Positions 39,494 to 49,531 of a DNA stretch of 64,000 nt are shown here, one piece after another. The position numbers and the translations under genes are program-made. Source of the stretch: Actinomycetota bacterium (GTDB lineage: Bacteria > Actinomycetota > Actinomycetes > S36-B12); contig JADKGE010000001.1 of the NCBI GenBank assembly GCA_016717115.1, positions 620,001 through 684,000 of the forward strand, in the 5' to 3' direction. Under the pieces are notes generated by a model that was not told the DNA's origin, ran no database searches, and worked only from the letters and a program-made list of their open reading frames with translations. Within the stretch, counting starts at the first letter, position 1, and each line of letters starts with the position of its first letter.

Positions 39494-40240
39494 ATGTCCG
39501 AGCGTACTTTCGTTGGGCGGGACGTGCACGCACGATCGACGGTCGGCAGCATCCGCGCAGACCGGTGAGATGACCCGGGCGCGCCTGACGCCTGAGCTTG
39601 AGGATGTCTGGCGATGGCTGCAGGATTGCCCGGCCAGCGCGGTCGCGTACGAGGCCGGTCCGACGGGCCGGCCTGGCCCGGTCCTGTCTGAGCGTCAACA
39701 GGTGCGGTCGCGGCGCCGAGCAAGATCCTGCGGGCCGGGTGATCGGGTGAAGACCATGCCCGGGATGCGCGCTGGCGCGGGCGCAGCGACCTGGGCCGGT
39801 GACGGTCCCCAGCAGGCAGGCCGAGGGCGCGGGACCTGGTCCGCGCCCGGGAGGACGCCCGCAGCGATCTGATGGCTTTCCGGGCATCGTCTGGTCCGGC
39901 GGGGATGCATGGCCGGCAAGCATGACGGGGCGCCGGCAGCGGCGACGACCCGGCGCGGCAGGTGGCGTTCGAGCCGACTACGAGGCCGCGCGACAGGGGG
40001 GGGCCGCCACAGAGTCCTGCGTGGTCCGGCGCGGGCTGCCTGCGGGGGATCTCCACCCTGACCGCGTTCGACTGGCCGTGGAGATCGGTGACTGGCACCG
40101 GTTCACCGGGTCGAGCATCGGCGCGTTCGTCGGCCTGACTCCCAGCGAGTCGTCGTCGGGCGCATCGCGGTCGGCCTGATCACCAAGCCGGGAACACCCA
40201 CGCCCGCCGACTGCTGGTCAGGCCCCTGGCACCACCGTCG
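39494..40240 (+). pseudogene. Degenerate IS110-family transposase
   Basis: Fragments of one transposase lie in order in different frames. The start MSERTFVGRDVHARS has the DEDD-domain opening (G-D/R-D-V-H-A-R) and then a stop. WLQDCPASAVAYEAGPTG follows, then DRVKT and, in another frame, ARDLVRAREDAR-like sequence. At about 40080-40180 comes the C-terminal GDWHRFTGSSIGAFVGLTPSE block, then KTGNTHARRLL-like sequence across another shift. At least four frameshifts or stops and an internal deletion make it non-functional. It separates the iol cluster from the pyc region and may mark a past rearrangement. Confidence 0.85.
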
Positions 40241-40634
40241 CCAGAACCGGGCAGCAGGGCGGGGGGCGGCAGGCGGGGCAGGGGGGCAACGCCCGCCTGC
40301 ACGCCCGGGGCGGTCGACGAACGCGGTAAGCGGCCCACATCGCGAACGTCGCCATCCCGCGGCCGGCTGGTGCTGGTCCCTGGCCGTCATGGACTGACGG
40401 ACACGACACCCTCATGCATGGCACCGGCCCGCACGCGAAGAGCAACCCGCGACAGGACTATGAGCAGCCAGGCCACGCGACCCTAGAACCGCGAGACGCT
40501 CCAGCCGAACAGCCCGCAGCGGTAACCAACCCACCATCATCTGACCGGGCGTCGCCAACACCACGACCACCACCACGGCCCCTCCAACCAGGAAGGGCCG
40601 CCTCGCCATGCCACTTGACAAACAGAACTACATA

Positions 40635-41117
40635 TCAGTCCTGTCGCGACGCGTACTCCGTCAGGCAGGCGACGAGGAACTCGTGATCCTCGACCTGCGG
40701 CAGGCCCGAGGCGTAGAAGCCCCCGACGACACCGACGCCCTTCACGACGATCGGGAAGCCGCCCCCGTGGGCCGCGTACTCGCTCTCCGGCAGGCCGGTG
40801 GCCGCCACGAAGGACGTGCCCTTCTCCTCGTAGGACACCCGTACGGCCATCGTCGAGGCCCGGAACCGCTCGACGACACGCGCCTTGCGGGCGATCCAGT
40901 CGTCGGAGTCGGGGAGGGAGCCGGGCAGGGATGCCCGGTAGGCGACCCTCCCGAGGTGTCGGACCTCGATGACGATCGGCTTGCCGGCCTCGCGAGCGCG
41001 CTGCGTAGCCAGCAGGCCCAAGGCCACGGCATCGCCGAGGGCGAATCGATCGAACTCACAGGCGGCGGCCTGGTCGGCGAGCTGGTCGGAGGAGTAGCCG
41101 CCCGTGGTGGCGCTCAT
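40635..41117 (-). CDS. Heme-degrading-domain (UPF0303/HbpS-like) protein
   Basis: A 160-aa protein of the PF03928 superfamily, UPF0303-type: F.LG.A..LG..A...A...GKPIVIEVRHLGRVAYRASLPG, then DDWIARKARVVERF..STM and AAHGGGFPI-VKGVGVVGGFYASGLPQ-EDHE. Related proteins bind heme (HbpS) or occur in glycol or aromatic operons, but catalytic activity has not been settled. Its ATG overlaps the pyruvate carboxylase stop by 4 bases, so the two are co-translated. The 3' end lies at the border of the IS110-remnant region. Confidence 0.82.
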   Translation of the reverse strand: MSATTGGYSSDQLADQAAACEFDRFALGDAVALGLLATQRAREAGKPIVIEVRHLGRVAYRASLPGSLPDSDDWIARKARVVERFRASTMAVRVSYEEKGTSFVAATGLPESEYAAHGGGFPIVVKGVGVVGGFYASGLPQVEDHEFLVACLTEYASRQD

Positions 41118-44100
41118 GCGGGCGGCTCCGGGGTCATGGTGATCACGAGGTCGCCCGTGTCCACCTGCGACTTGTCGACGACGTGCACGATGTCGACCGT
41201 GCCAGCGGTGCCGGCCGTGACGGCGGACTCCATCTTCATCGCCTCGATGATCGCGACCCGGTCGCCGGCCTGGACCTGCTCCCCGGTCTTGACGAGCACG
41301 GTGATGATCCCGGGGACGGAGGCGGCGAGGTGGCCGGGATTGCCCGCCTCGGCCTTGGGCCGTGCGGTGGCCGACGTGGGTGCGCGCTCGTCGACCACCC
41401 GCAGGGCTACCGGCTGGCCGTTGGCCCGCAGGTGCACGCTGCGCCGGCCGGTCTCGTCGAGGTCGCCGATGGCGTCGAGCTCGACGAACATCTGCTGCCC
41501 GCGGGCGAGGTCGATGACCTCCGTGAAGCCCGGCTGGAGCCCGTACAGGTAGGCATGCGTCGGCAGCACCGAGACGTCGCCGTAGGCCTGTCGGGCGACG
41601 TCGAAGGCAGCGGCCTCGGCGGGCAGCATGAGGCGAGTCAACGCTGACTGGCGCGTCGCCGGGTTCGCGAGCGCGGCGCGGTCGTCGGCGTTGAACACGG
41701 CATCCTTCAGCGGCGGCTTGCCGGCGAGCACCTGACTGGTGAAGGGCTCGAGGAACCCGCCCTCGGGCGTGCCCAGCTGTCCCTGGAGGAAGGCGATGAC
41801 CGAGGCGGGCAGGTCGTGGCGCGCCGGCTCGGCCTCGAGGGCGGCGGTGTCGACGCCAGCCGCGACCATCCACACAGCGAGGTCGCCCACGACCTTGCTG
41901 CTCGGCGTCACCTTGACGGGTCGGCCGAGCAGGATGTTGGCGTCGTGGTAGGCCTCAAGGACGGCCCCGAAGCGTTCGCCGATGCCGATCGCCTCGGCCT
42001 GGGCCCGCAGGTTCGACAGCTGGCCGCCGGGGATCTCATGGCGGTACACGCTGGTGGCGGGCGATCGCTGCCCGGCCTCGAAGGGGGCGTAGAGGTCGCG
42101 CACGGCCGTCCAGTACGGCTCGAGCAGCGCAGCGGACGCCAGGTCGAGGCCGCCGGCGGCACCCGGGTCGCGAGGCGAGCGCACGGTGGCCGCCAGCAGC
42201 GCACCCAGGCTGGGCTGGCTCCCGCCGGATGCGAGCGGCGCCGCCGCGCAGTCGACCCCGTCGACGCCGGCGTCGATCGCGGCCAGGTAGGTGGCGAGCT
42301 GGCCGCCGGCGGTGTCGTGCGTGTGTAGGCGGACGGGCACGTCGAATCGCGCGCGCAGGGCCTCGACGAGCACGGTGGCCGCAGCGGGTCTCAGCAGCCC
42401 GGCCATGTCCTTGATGCACAGGCCATGAGCCCCCGCGGCCACGTAGTCGTCGGCGATGCGCAGGTAGTAGTCCAGCGTGTAGGTGCGCTCCGCCGGATCG
42501 AGGACGTCGGCGGTGTAGCAGATGGCCCCTCGGCGTAGCCGCCGTGCTCGCGCACCGCGTCGATCACCGGTCGGGTCTTCTCGACGCTGTTCAGGGCATC
42601 GAAAACCCGAAAGACGTCCATCCCCGTCGTTCGAGCCTCCGCGACGAACGCCGTGACGACGTCGTCGGGATACGGCGCGTAGCCGAGGGCGTTTCGCCCG
42701 CGGATGAGCATCTGGGTCATTACGCCGGGCGTCGCCTCGCGGAGCGCGGCCAGCCGGTCCCACGGGTCGTCGCCGAGGAAGCGGAGGGCGGCATCGAAGG
42801 TGGCGCCGCCCCAGCACTCGAGGCTGAACAGCCCGGGCAGCAGGGCGGCTTCCGCGCGGGCACCCGCGACGAGCTCCTTGGTGCGCACCCGCGTGGCGAG
42901 CAGCGACTGATGAGCGTCGCGCAGGGTGGTGTCGGTCACCGCCACATGGCGAAGGCCCCGCAGCCACGCGGCGAGAGCGTCGGCGCCGGATTCGTCGAGG
43001 ACCTGCTTGGCCGTCATCGACGGACGGGTCTGCGGCGTCACGTCCAGGGGCAGGAGGACTGCTGGGTCGCGCACGATCGTGCGAGCCTCGCCGTTCGGCC
43101 GGTTGACGGTGACCTCGGCCAGGCGCACGAGCAGGCCCGAGGCCGAGCCGAGCCCGGCACCGGGTTGCGCCGACATGAGGGCCGGGTGCTCGTCGAGGAA
43201 GGCGGTGGTGAGCTCGCCGGACAGGAAGTCAGGCTCGCTCAGGAGCGCGCGCAGGAAGCTGACGTTGGTGGCGACGCCGCGCACCTGGAACTCGGACAGG
43301 GCCCGCCGGGCACGACGCGCGGCGCTGGTGAAGTCGGCGCCGCTAGTGGTGAGCTTCACGAGGAGCGAGTCATAGAAGGGCGTGACGTCAGCGCCGGCGT
43401 ACGTGGCCCCGTCGAGTCGGACACCCGGGCCGCCGGGAGATCGGTACACGACGATCGTGCCGGTGGCCGGACGGAACTCGTCGGCCGGATCCTCGGTGGT
43501 GAGGCGGCACTGGATCGCCGAGCGCTGGACGCTGATGCCCTCCTGGGCGATGCCGAGATCGGCAAGTGACTCGCCACGGGCGATCCGGAGCTGCGACAGG
43601 ACGAGGTCGATGCCGGTGACCTCCTCGGTGACGGTGTGCTCCACCTGAATGCGGGGGTTCATCTCGATGAACGCGTATCCGTAGCCGGATTGAGTGGACG
43701 CGGCCCGGGCCTCCGGATCCGTCCAGACGAGGAACTCGACCGTGCCCGCCGCCTTGTAGTTGACTTCGCGGGCGAAGCGCACGGCATCGTCGCAGAGGCG
43801 GGCGATGAGCTCGCGCGGCAGGCCCGGCGCCGGGGCGATCTCGACCACCTTCTGATGGCGGCGTTGCACCGAGCAGTCGCGCTCGTACAGGTGGACCACA
43901 TTGCCCTCCCCGTCGGCGAGCACCTGTACCTCGACGTGCCGTGGCCGGATGACGGCCTGCTCGACGAAGAGGGCGTCGTCGCCGAAGGCGGCCGCCGCCT
44001 CGCGCCGGGCCACGTCGAACACACTGCTGAGCTCGTCGGCCGTCTCCACCTTGCGCAGGCCGCGCCCGCCGCCGCCGCCGGAGGCCTTGACGAAGACGGG

Positions 44101-44556
44101 GTAGCCGATGCGTTCCGCGGCGTCGAGGGCCTCCTGGAGGGAGGCGACGGGGCCGGACGCGCCGAGCACGGGGACGCCCGCCCGCATCGCTGAGTCGCGA
44201 CCGCGCACCTTGTCGCCCGTGAGCACGAGGGTGGCGGGCGTCGGGCCGACCCACGTCAGGCCCGCATCGATGACGGCCTGGGCGAAGACGGCGGATTCCG
44301 ACAGGAAGCCATAGCCCGGGTAGACCGCATCCGCTCCGGAGCGATGGGCGATGTCGATGATCTTGGGGATGTCCAGGTACGTGCGCACCGGGTGCCCCGC
44401 TTCGCCGATCTGGTACGCCTCGTCGGCGATGAGCCGGTGGAGGGCACTGCGGTCCTCGGCGCTGTACATGGCGACGGAGATGATGCCGAGTTCGCGTGCA
44501 GCGCGAGCCGCGCGAATGGCGATCTCGCCGCGATTGGCGATGAGCAGCTTGCGCAT
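41114..44556 (-). pseudogene. pyc: Pyruvate carboxylase with single-base frameshift
   Basis: A full-length biotin-dependent carboxylase spread over two frames. The 5' part has the biotin carboxylase domain (MRKLLIANRGEIAIRAARAA, the G-rich ATP loop KASGGGGGRGLRKV, E-MNPRIQVEHTVTEE) and the carboxyltransferase start (TTLRDAHQSLLATRVRT). At about 42522-42530, in the GGC-TAC-GCC-GAG context, one base is missing. The other frame continues with AICYTADVLD, the PYC tetramerisation domain and the C-terminal biotinyl site EAMKMES. Restored, it is 1147 aa, a normal size. Pyc makes oxaloacetate from pyruvate. Loss would matter for growth on the pyruvate-yielding pathways encoded here, so a consensus error is as likely as a real mutation. 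Confidence 0.9.
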
Positions 44557-44670
44557 GGGGATCCTCGGCTTGGGGGACGTTGCCGGGCAAATCCTATTGA
44601 CCACGTATTTCGTCCTGTTTACGTGCTGCAACGGGAAGTAGGCTCGGCAGGGGGACGAGGGGGTGACGGC

Positions 44671-47600
44671 GTGGTCGATTCACCTTCCCCGACGACAGCG
44701 CACCCCGCGCCATCCGGATACCCCTGGCGTGCGGCCGGCGTCCTGGCTCTCGTCACTGTCGTCCTGTACGGGGTGCTGCCCAGTTTCGCCCCGTCGCCGA
44801 TCTCCACCAGCACGGACATGCTGCTTCTCGGTGTCGTCCTCGGCATCGTCGTTGGCATCTGCATACGGGTCGACGCGCGGACCGCCCCGGTCGTGGCGAT
44901 GGCAGCCACCATTGCCGTGTCCGTGCGCTTCCTGGCGGCGGGGGAGTCGGCGAGCATGGTGCTCCCGATCGCCGTCGTCATCGGCCTCGACGTCTGGGCC
45001 ATGGCCTACCTGGTGCAGCGCAGCGGTGCCGCGCGGTTCCGTCGGCCACAGGACGTCCTGATCCTCCTCCTCATCGCCGCCGTGGTCGGCACCCTCGCCG
45101 GCCTCCTGGCCGCGTCCGTCTTCCAGCTGAACGGCCAGACGATCGATGAGTTCTGGCACCTGTTCAGGGCGTGGGTCATCGACGACGTGTTCGGCCTTGT
45201 CTGTATAGCTCCCGCCTTCCTCACCTTCCATCGTCCCCGGCTGGGGTCACGGTCGGCAGTGGCGGAGTACGCCATCGTGTGTGTCCTCACCATTGGCCTC
45301 ACCTATGCGATCTTCCGGGTCGTGACCCCTGGCGAGCAGGGCATGCTCGGCTGGCCCTACCTCGTGATCCTCGGGCCGCTGTGGATCGCCGTCCGTCTGG
45401 GGGTCCAGGCGGTGGCCCCCGTGATAGCCGTGGTAGCCGCGTTTGTCACGGTGTCGACCGCGGATAGTGTCGGTCCCTTCGCAGGAGCGTCGCCGGTGCC
45501 CCTGGACCGGACGGTCACCGCCGAGGTGTTCGCGACCGTCATTGCGCTGACCGTGCTGCTCCTTGGACTACTGCGTGACGATCGGCTCCGATCACTGGAG
45601 CAGGTCAGGGAGTCGTCGCGATTGCTGCGCGAGGTGATCGACGGTGCCAATGCGCTGGTCTTCGCCAAGTCCTACCAGGGTGTCGATGCCGGACGGGGCC
45701 GTTACGTGATGGTGAACTCCGCCTGGGAGCGGCGGCTGGGTCTCTCCTCGGCCGAGTCCTTGGAGCGCTCGGACGACGAGATCTTCGGCGGCGAGCAGGC
45801 TCGGGCGTACGTCGCGAACGACCGTGCGGTCATGCACACCGGAGAGTCGATGACCGTGCAGGAGGAGGATCTCTCGCCCAACGGCGAACGCCGCTACTAC
45901 AGCAGCTCGAAGTTCCCGCTCCTCTCCGACGACGGGCAGCCTTGGGGCGTGGGGGCCATCGCCACGGACATCAGCGATCTCGTGCACGCCCATGAGCGAG
46001 AGCGCCGGCAGGCCGATCTGCTCCGCGCGGTCTTCGAACTATCGCCGACGCCGGCGGTTCGAGTGGCGCGCACCGCCGATGACGGCGTGAAGGTGCTCGA
46101 CGCGAACTCGGCGATGTGCGGCCTGATGGGTGCCCCGCACGGCGCGATCGACCAGTGCGACCTGCTGCGGCAGGTGCATCCCGACGACAAGGCGACGGTC
46201 CTCGACGTTCTGGCCTACGCCACTCGGGCGTCATCGGTGGGCAGCATGCCATCCGTGCGGCAGCGTGAGCTCAGGCTCAGCGCCCTCGACGGTCGCATCC
46301 TGTGGGTGCTGATGAGCGCGGCGGCGGTCGGGCCGGAGGCCCCCAACGGTGCCACGGAGATCGTCGCCCAGTTCGAGGACGTCACGGCACGGCGTGTGGC
46401 GGAGGAGGCGCTGTCGGACCAGGCGCTCCGAGACGCGGTGACGGGCCTGCCGAATCGTCGGGCCCTCGCCGACCGGGTCGGCTCCGCCCTCCAGCGGTTG
46501 AACCGTGGACCCGGGGCGGTGGCCGTGCTCTTCTGCGATCTCGATCGATTCAAGGACATCAACGACAGCCTCGGCCATCAGGCGGGCGACCTCATGCTCG
46601 TCGAGGCGGCCGAGCGGCTGCGCAGCGCCCTGCGGCCGGAGGACACCGTGGCGCGCCTGGGCGGTGACGAGTTCGTCGCCCTGGCCGAGGGCATGACCGA
46701 TGTCACCACCGCGATCCAGCTGGCCGGACGTCTGCAGGGTCGTCTCGGCGCGCCCTGGAGCCACAACGGCCAGACCTTCCGACCGACGATGAGCGTCGGC
46801 ATCGCCCTGACGGGCGATCCGGAAACGGAGGTCGACGAGCTCCTTCGGCGCGCCGACCTGGCGATGTATCGCGCCAAGGACGCGGGCCGCGATCGCATCG
46901 AGGTCTACGAGAAGTCGGTCGACGAGGAGATCCAGCAGGCCGTGGCCATGCAGCACGATCTTCGGCGCGCGATCGACACGGGCGCGCTGGTGCTGCACTA
47001 CCAGCCGATCGTCGATCTGAGCGGTGGTGACGTGATCGGCGCGGAAGCGCTGGTCAGAATGCTGGCGCGGGACGGCCAGCTCCTGCCGCCGGGTGTCTTC
47101 GTGCCGCAGGCCGAGACGAGCGGGCTCATCGTGGCGATGGGCGCCTGGGTGATCCGAGCCGCCCTGACCGAGCTCAAGTCGTGGCGGGAACTCGGCCACC
47201 AGCTGACGATGTCGGTGAACGTGAGCCCGTCGCAGCTGCGGGAGGAGGACTTCGCAGGGTTCGTCCTCGACCAGGCCGAGTACGCGGACGTCGATCCCTC
47301 GTGGCTGTCCATCGAGGTCACGGAGACCGCCCTTCTGCACGATCCGGGCCGTGCGGCTCACGAGCTGGATGTCCTGAGCCGGGCCGGGATCGGGATCTCG
47401 CTCGACGACTTCGGTACGGGGTACTCGAGCCTGTCGTGGCTGACGCAGTTCCCCGTCGACGTCGTGAAGATCGACCGTTCGTTCACCGATGAACTTGGCA
47501 TCGACGAGCGCAAGAGCGCCATCGTGAGCGCACTCATCCAGGTGTCACACGAACTCGGCTTCGCTGTCGTGGCCGAGGGCGTGGAGACCGAGCTCCAGCG

Positions 47601-47688
47601 CGATCGGCTGCTGGCCCTCGGGTGCGACCGCGGCCAGGGCTACCTGTTCGGGCGACCCGTCCCGCCCGACGAGGCACCCTGGGTGTAG
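44671..47688 (+). CDS. MASE1-PAS-GGDEF-EAL c-di-GMP turnover protein
   Basis: A 1005-aa membrane protein. Residues about 15-300 form an eight-helix MASE1-like sensor. PAS-like domains follow at about 315-430 (VFAKSYQG..GRYVMVNSAWERRLG) and 445-560, then a GGDEF domain with intact G664-G-D-E-F668 and an allosteric I-site R655-x-x-D658 exactly 5 residues before it. The EAL domain has E792-A-L, DDFGTGYSSL and the EGVE metal/catalytic residues. Both synthesis and hydrolysis look possible. The GTG at 44671 follows GAGGGGG. Divergent from pyc; no ligand can be deduced for MASE1. Confidence 0.94.
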   Translation: MVDSPSPTTAHPAPSGYPWRAAGVLALVTVVLYGVLPSFAPSPISTSTDMLLLGVVLGIVVGICIRVDARTAPVVAMAATIAVSVRFLAAGESASMVLPIAVVIGLDVWAMAYLVQRSGAARFRRPQDVLILLLIAAVVGTLAGLLAASVFQLNGQTIDEFWHLFRAWVIDDVFGLVCIAPAFLTFHRPRLGSRSAVAEYAIVCVLTIGLTYAIFRVVTPGEQGMLGWPYLVILGPLWIAVRLGVQAVAPVIAVVAAFVTVSTADSVGPFAGASPVPLDRTVTAEVFATVIALTVLLLGLLRDDRLRSLEQVRESSRLLREVIDGANALVFAKSYQGVDAGRGRYVMVNSAWERRLGLSSAESLERSDDEIFGGEQARAYVANDRAVMHTGESMTVQEEDLSPNGERRYYSSSKFPLLSDDGQPWGVGAIATDISDLVHAHERERRQADLLRAVFELSPTPAVRVARTADDGVKVLDANSAMCGLMGAPHGAIDQCDLLRQVHPDDKATVLDVLAYATRASSVGSMPSVRQRELRLSALDGRILWVLMSAAAVGPEAPNGATEIVAQFEDVTARRVAEEALSDQALRDAVTGLPNRRALADRVGSALQRLNRGPGAVAVLFCDLDRFKDINDSLGHQAGDLMLVEAAERLRSALRPEDTVARLGGDEFVALAEGMTDVTTAIQLAGRLQGRLGAPWSHNGQTFRPTMSVGIALTGDPETEVDELLRRADLAMYRAKDAGRDRIEVYEKSVDEEIQQAVAMQHDLRRAIDTGALVLHYQPIVDLSGGDVIGAEALVRMLARDGQLLPPGVFVPQAETSGLIVAMGAWVIRAALTELKSWRELGHQLTMSVNVSPSQLREEDFAGFVLDQAEYADVDPSWLSIEVTETALLHDPGRAAHELDVLSRAGIGISLDDFGTGYSSLSWLTQFPVDVVKIDRSFTDELGIDERKSAIVSALIQVSHELGFAVVAEGVETELQRDRLLALGCDRGQGYLFGRPVPPDEAPWV

Positions 47689-47744
47689 CGAGATGAGGGC
47701 CGCGCCGCCTGTGTTAGCGTCCGCGCTGAAACAGGAGGGCTCTC

Positions 47745-48044
47745 ATGTCGTCGGCCGCACCGCTGTACCTCATCGCGGTCATCAGGCCTCGCCCGGAGAT
47801 GGCCGCTGAGGCGGAAGTGCACCTGCGTCGACTGATGGCGGGAACGCTCGCCGAGCCGGGCTGCGTCTCGATGGAGCTCGTGGTGTCCGACGAGGACCCC
47901 GACACGTGGATCATGCTCGAGAAGTTCCGGTCTCGGGCCGATTGGGATGAGCACATGCGCAGCTCTCACGTCACCGCCGGGAATGCCGCGCTTGCGGGTC
48001 TGCTCCGAGCGCCCACCGAGCTTCAGTTCTTCACGCAGAAGTAG
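47745..48044 (+). CDS. Antibiotic biosynthesis monooxygenase (ABM) domain protein
   Basis: A 99-aa dimeric ferredoxin-like-fold protein: LYLIAVIRPRPEMAAEAEVHLRRL, T-AEPGCVSMELV, then W-M-EKF.S..DWDEHMRSSHV. This is the YgiN/ABM family, cofactor-free oxygenases or quinol-handling proteins. Single-domain members like this one have varied roles, so the substrate is open. RBS AGGAGG 5 bases before the ATG. It overlaps the convergent DsbA-family gene by 14 bases at the 3' end. Confidence 0.85.
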   Translation: MSSAAPLYLIAVIRPRPEMAAEAEVHLRRLMAGTLAEPGCVSMELVVSDEDPDTWIMLEKFRSRADWDEHMRSSHVTAGNAALAGLLRAPTELQFFTQK

Positions 48045-48681
48045 GGGTACGGGCCTGCCAGGCCTGCTCCAGTGCGCTGAGCAGTACCTCGGGCGGCTGC
48101 GCGCCGGACCTCGCCAGACGGCGATCGAACACGAAGAACGGCACCCCTCCCACCTGTAGCGCACGGGCCTCGGCCTCGTCGGCTCGAACCGCGTCGAGGT
48201 AGCGATCCGTGGACAGCACGTCGCGAACCTCTCCTTCGTCGAGTCCGCAGTCGACGGCGAGGTGCGTGAGGACGTCGGGGTCCCCGAGCGAGGCGCCATC
48301 GGCGAAGTACGCCCGGAACAGGCATTGCACCAAATCGGCCTGCCGTCCGCGGTCGGCTGCCAGGTGGAGGAGCCGATGAGCGTCGAGGGAGTTGCAGGTC
48401 ACCACTCGATCGAGGTGGAACTCCAGGCCCACCCGCGCGGCGCGCTCGGTGATCTGGGCCTGCATCGCGAGGATCTCCTCCTCGGAGCGCCCATACTTGC
48501 GGGCCAGATCCTCCGTCACGGACCTGGTGCTGTCGTTCGCGGCGTTGGGGTCGAGCTCGAAGCTGCGGAACCTGACCTCGACCTGGTCGGCGTGGGCGAA
48601 CTGCGCGAGTGCCCTTTCGAGATGTGCCCTGCCGATGCAGCACCACGGACAGACGACATCGGACCACACCTCGACGGACAT
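48031..48681 (-). CDS. DsbA-family (FrnE-like) oxidoreductase
   Basis: A 216-aa thioredoxin-fold protein with the active site C-P-W-C (about 12-15) in VWSDVVCPWCCIGRAHLERAL, a helical insertion (TRSVTEDLARKYG......MQAQITERAARVGL), N-S-x-x-A-H-R-L in the middle and the cis-Pro loop VGGVPFFVFDRR. There is no signal peptide, as in cytoplasmic FrnE/2-hydroxychromene-isomerase-like members with stress or polyketide roles. The start at 48681 has GAGG 5 bases upstream; an earlier ATG at 48705 lacks one. Confidence 0.91.
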   Translation of the reverse strand: MSVEVWSDVVCPWCCIGRAHLERALAQFAHADQVEVRFRSFELDPNAANDSTRSVTEDLARKYGRSEEEILAMQAQITERAARVGLEFHLDRVVTCNSLDAHRLLHLAADRGRQADLVQCLFRAYFADGASLGDPDVLTHLAVDCGLDEGEVRDVLSTDRYLDAVRADEAEARALQVGGVPFFVFDRRLARSGAQPPEVLLSALEQAWQARTPTSA

Positions 48682-48742
48682 GGTGGCCTCGCCGGAATCG
48701 CGCATGGGCGAACGGTACCCGCGCCCCTCGGGCCGGCGAACC

Positions 48743-48748
48743 TAGACT
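48743..48748 (+). promoter_or_regulatory. -10 element for leaderless pxpABC
   Basis: TAGACT ends 6 bases before the pxpA GTG (48755), and no ribosome-binding sequence is present, so the operon transcript probably starts on the start codon. Confidence 0.5.
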
Positions 48749-48754
48749 CGTCGC

Positions 48755-49531
48755 GTGCCGCTCACCATCGATCTCAATGCTGACCTCGGCGAAGGGGTCG
48801 GAGACGACGACGCGCTGCTCGAGGTGGTCACCACGGCCAGTGTCGCGGCGGGTGCCCACGCCGGAGGCGGCCAGGTGCTGGCTGAGGTCGTTCGACGTGC
48901 GGTGGCTCGTCGCGTCGCCGTCGGTGCCCACCCCTCGTATCCGGACCGTCTCGCGTTCGGGCGGGTCTCCATGGCCGATCGCCTAGACACCGAGGTGCTG
49001 TCCGGGCTGGTCTGCGAGCAGGTGCTGGCGGTCGCGGACGAGTGCACCCGCAACGGACATGCGCTCGCACACGTCAAGACGCATGGAGCCCTGTACAACG
49101 ACGCGGCGGTCGGCGAGCGGATCGCCGGCGCGGTTCTCGCCGGCGTGCACCGCGCGGCCGGACGTCTCGGTGTGGGCGACCTCCCGATCATGGCGCTGCC
49201 GGGGTCGGTTCAGCATCGCATGGTAGCCGAGGCGGGGGCTCCGTTCCTTGCTGAGGCGTTCGCGGATCGTGCCTACTCGCCGGACGGCAGCCTGATGCCG
49301 CGCGGCCTTCCCGGATCCGTGCTGACCGATCCCGATGCGATCTGCCGGCAGGCCGTCGACATCGCCGTGTCATCCAGCGTGACCTGTGCCGACGGGTCCC
49401 GGATCGACGTGCGCGCCGACACGATCTGCCTGCATGGCGACACGCCGGGCGCCGTCGGACTGGCCCGGGCGGTCCGCGCTGCACTCGAGGCCGCGGGCGT
49501 TCGGGTGACGGCACCGGTGCGGCGCCCATGA
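48755..49531 (+). CDS. pxpA: 5-oxoprolinase subunit A (LamB/YcsF)
   Basis: A 258-aa LamB/YcsF-family protein: IDLNADLGEG at the start, then SVAAGAHAGG, GAHPSYPDR-AFGR, HVKTHGALYND and AEAFADRAYSPDGSLMPR, all hallmark blocks with metal-binding D, H and E. With PxpB and PxpC it forms the ATP-dependent 5-oxoprolinase that opens pyroglutamate to glutamate, disposing of a spontaneous damage product. First of three coupled genes; pxpB overlaps by 4 bases. Confidence 0.95.
   Translation: MPLTIDLNADLGEGVGDDDALLEVVTTASVAAGAHAGGGQVLAEVVRRAVARRVAVGAHPSYPDRLAFGRVSMADRLDTEVLSGLVCEQVLAVADECTRNGHALAHVKTHGALYNDAAVGERIAGAVLAGVHRAAGRLGVGDLPIMALPGSVQHRMVAEAGAPFLAEAFADRAYSPDGSLMPRGLPGSVLTDPDAICRQAVDIAVSSSVTCADGSRIDVRADTICLHGDTPGAVGLARAVRAALEAAGVRVTAPVRRP

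Larger units (their letters stand above)
39395..40634. other. 1.2-kb gene-free stretch with decayed insertion sequence
   Basis: No intact gene is supported. The stretch contains IS110-family transposase fragments (39494-40240) and, from about 40250 to 40634, G/C-rich sequence without coding bias in which I see nothing further. Confidence 0.7.

Noticed and set aside
40250..40634. Additional small genes downstream of the IS110 remnant
   Set aside because: Open frames have no ribosome sites, no codon bias and Pro/Arg-rich random-like translations.
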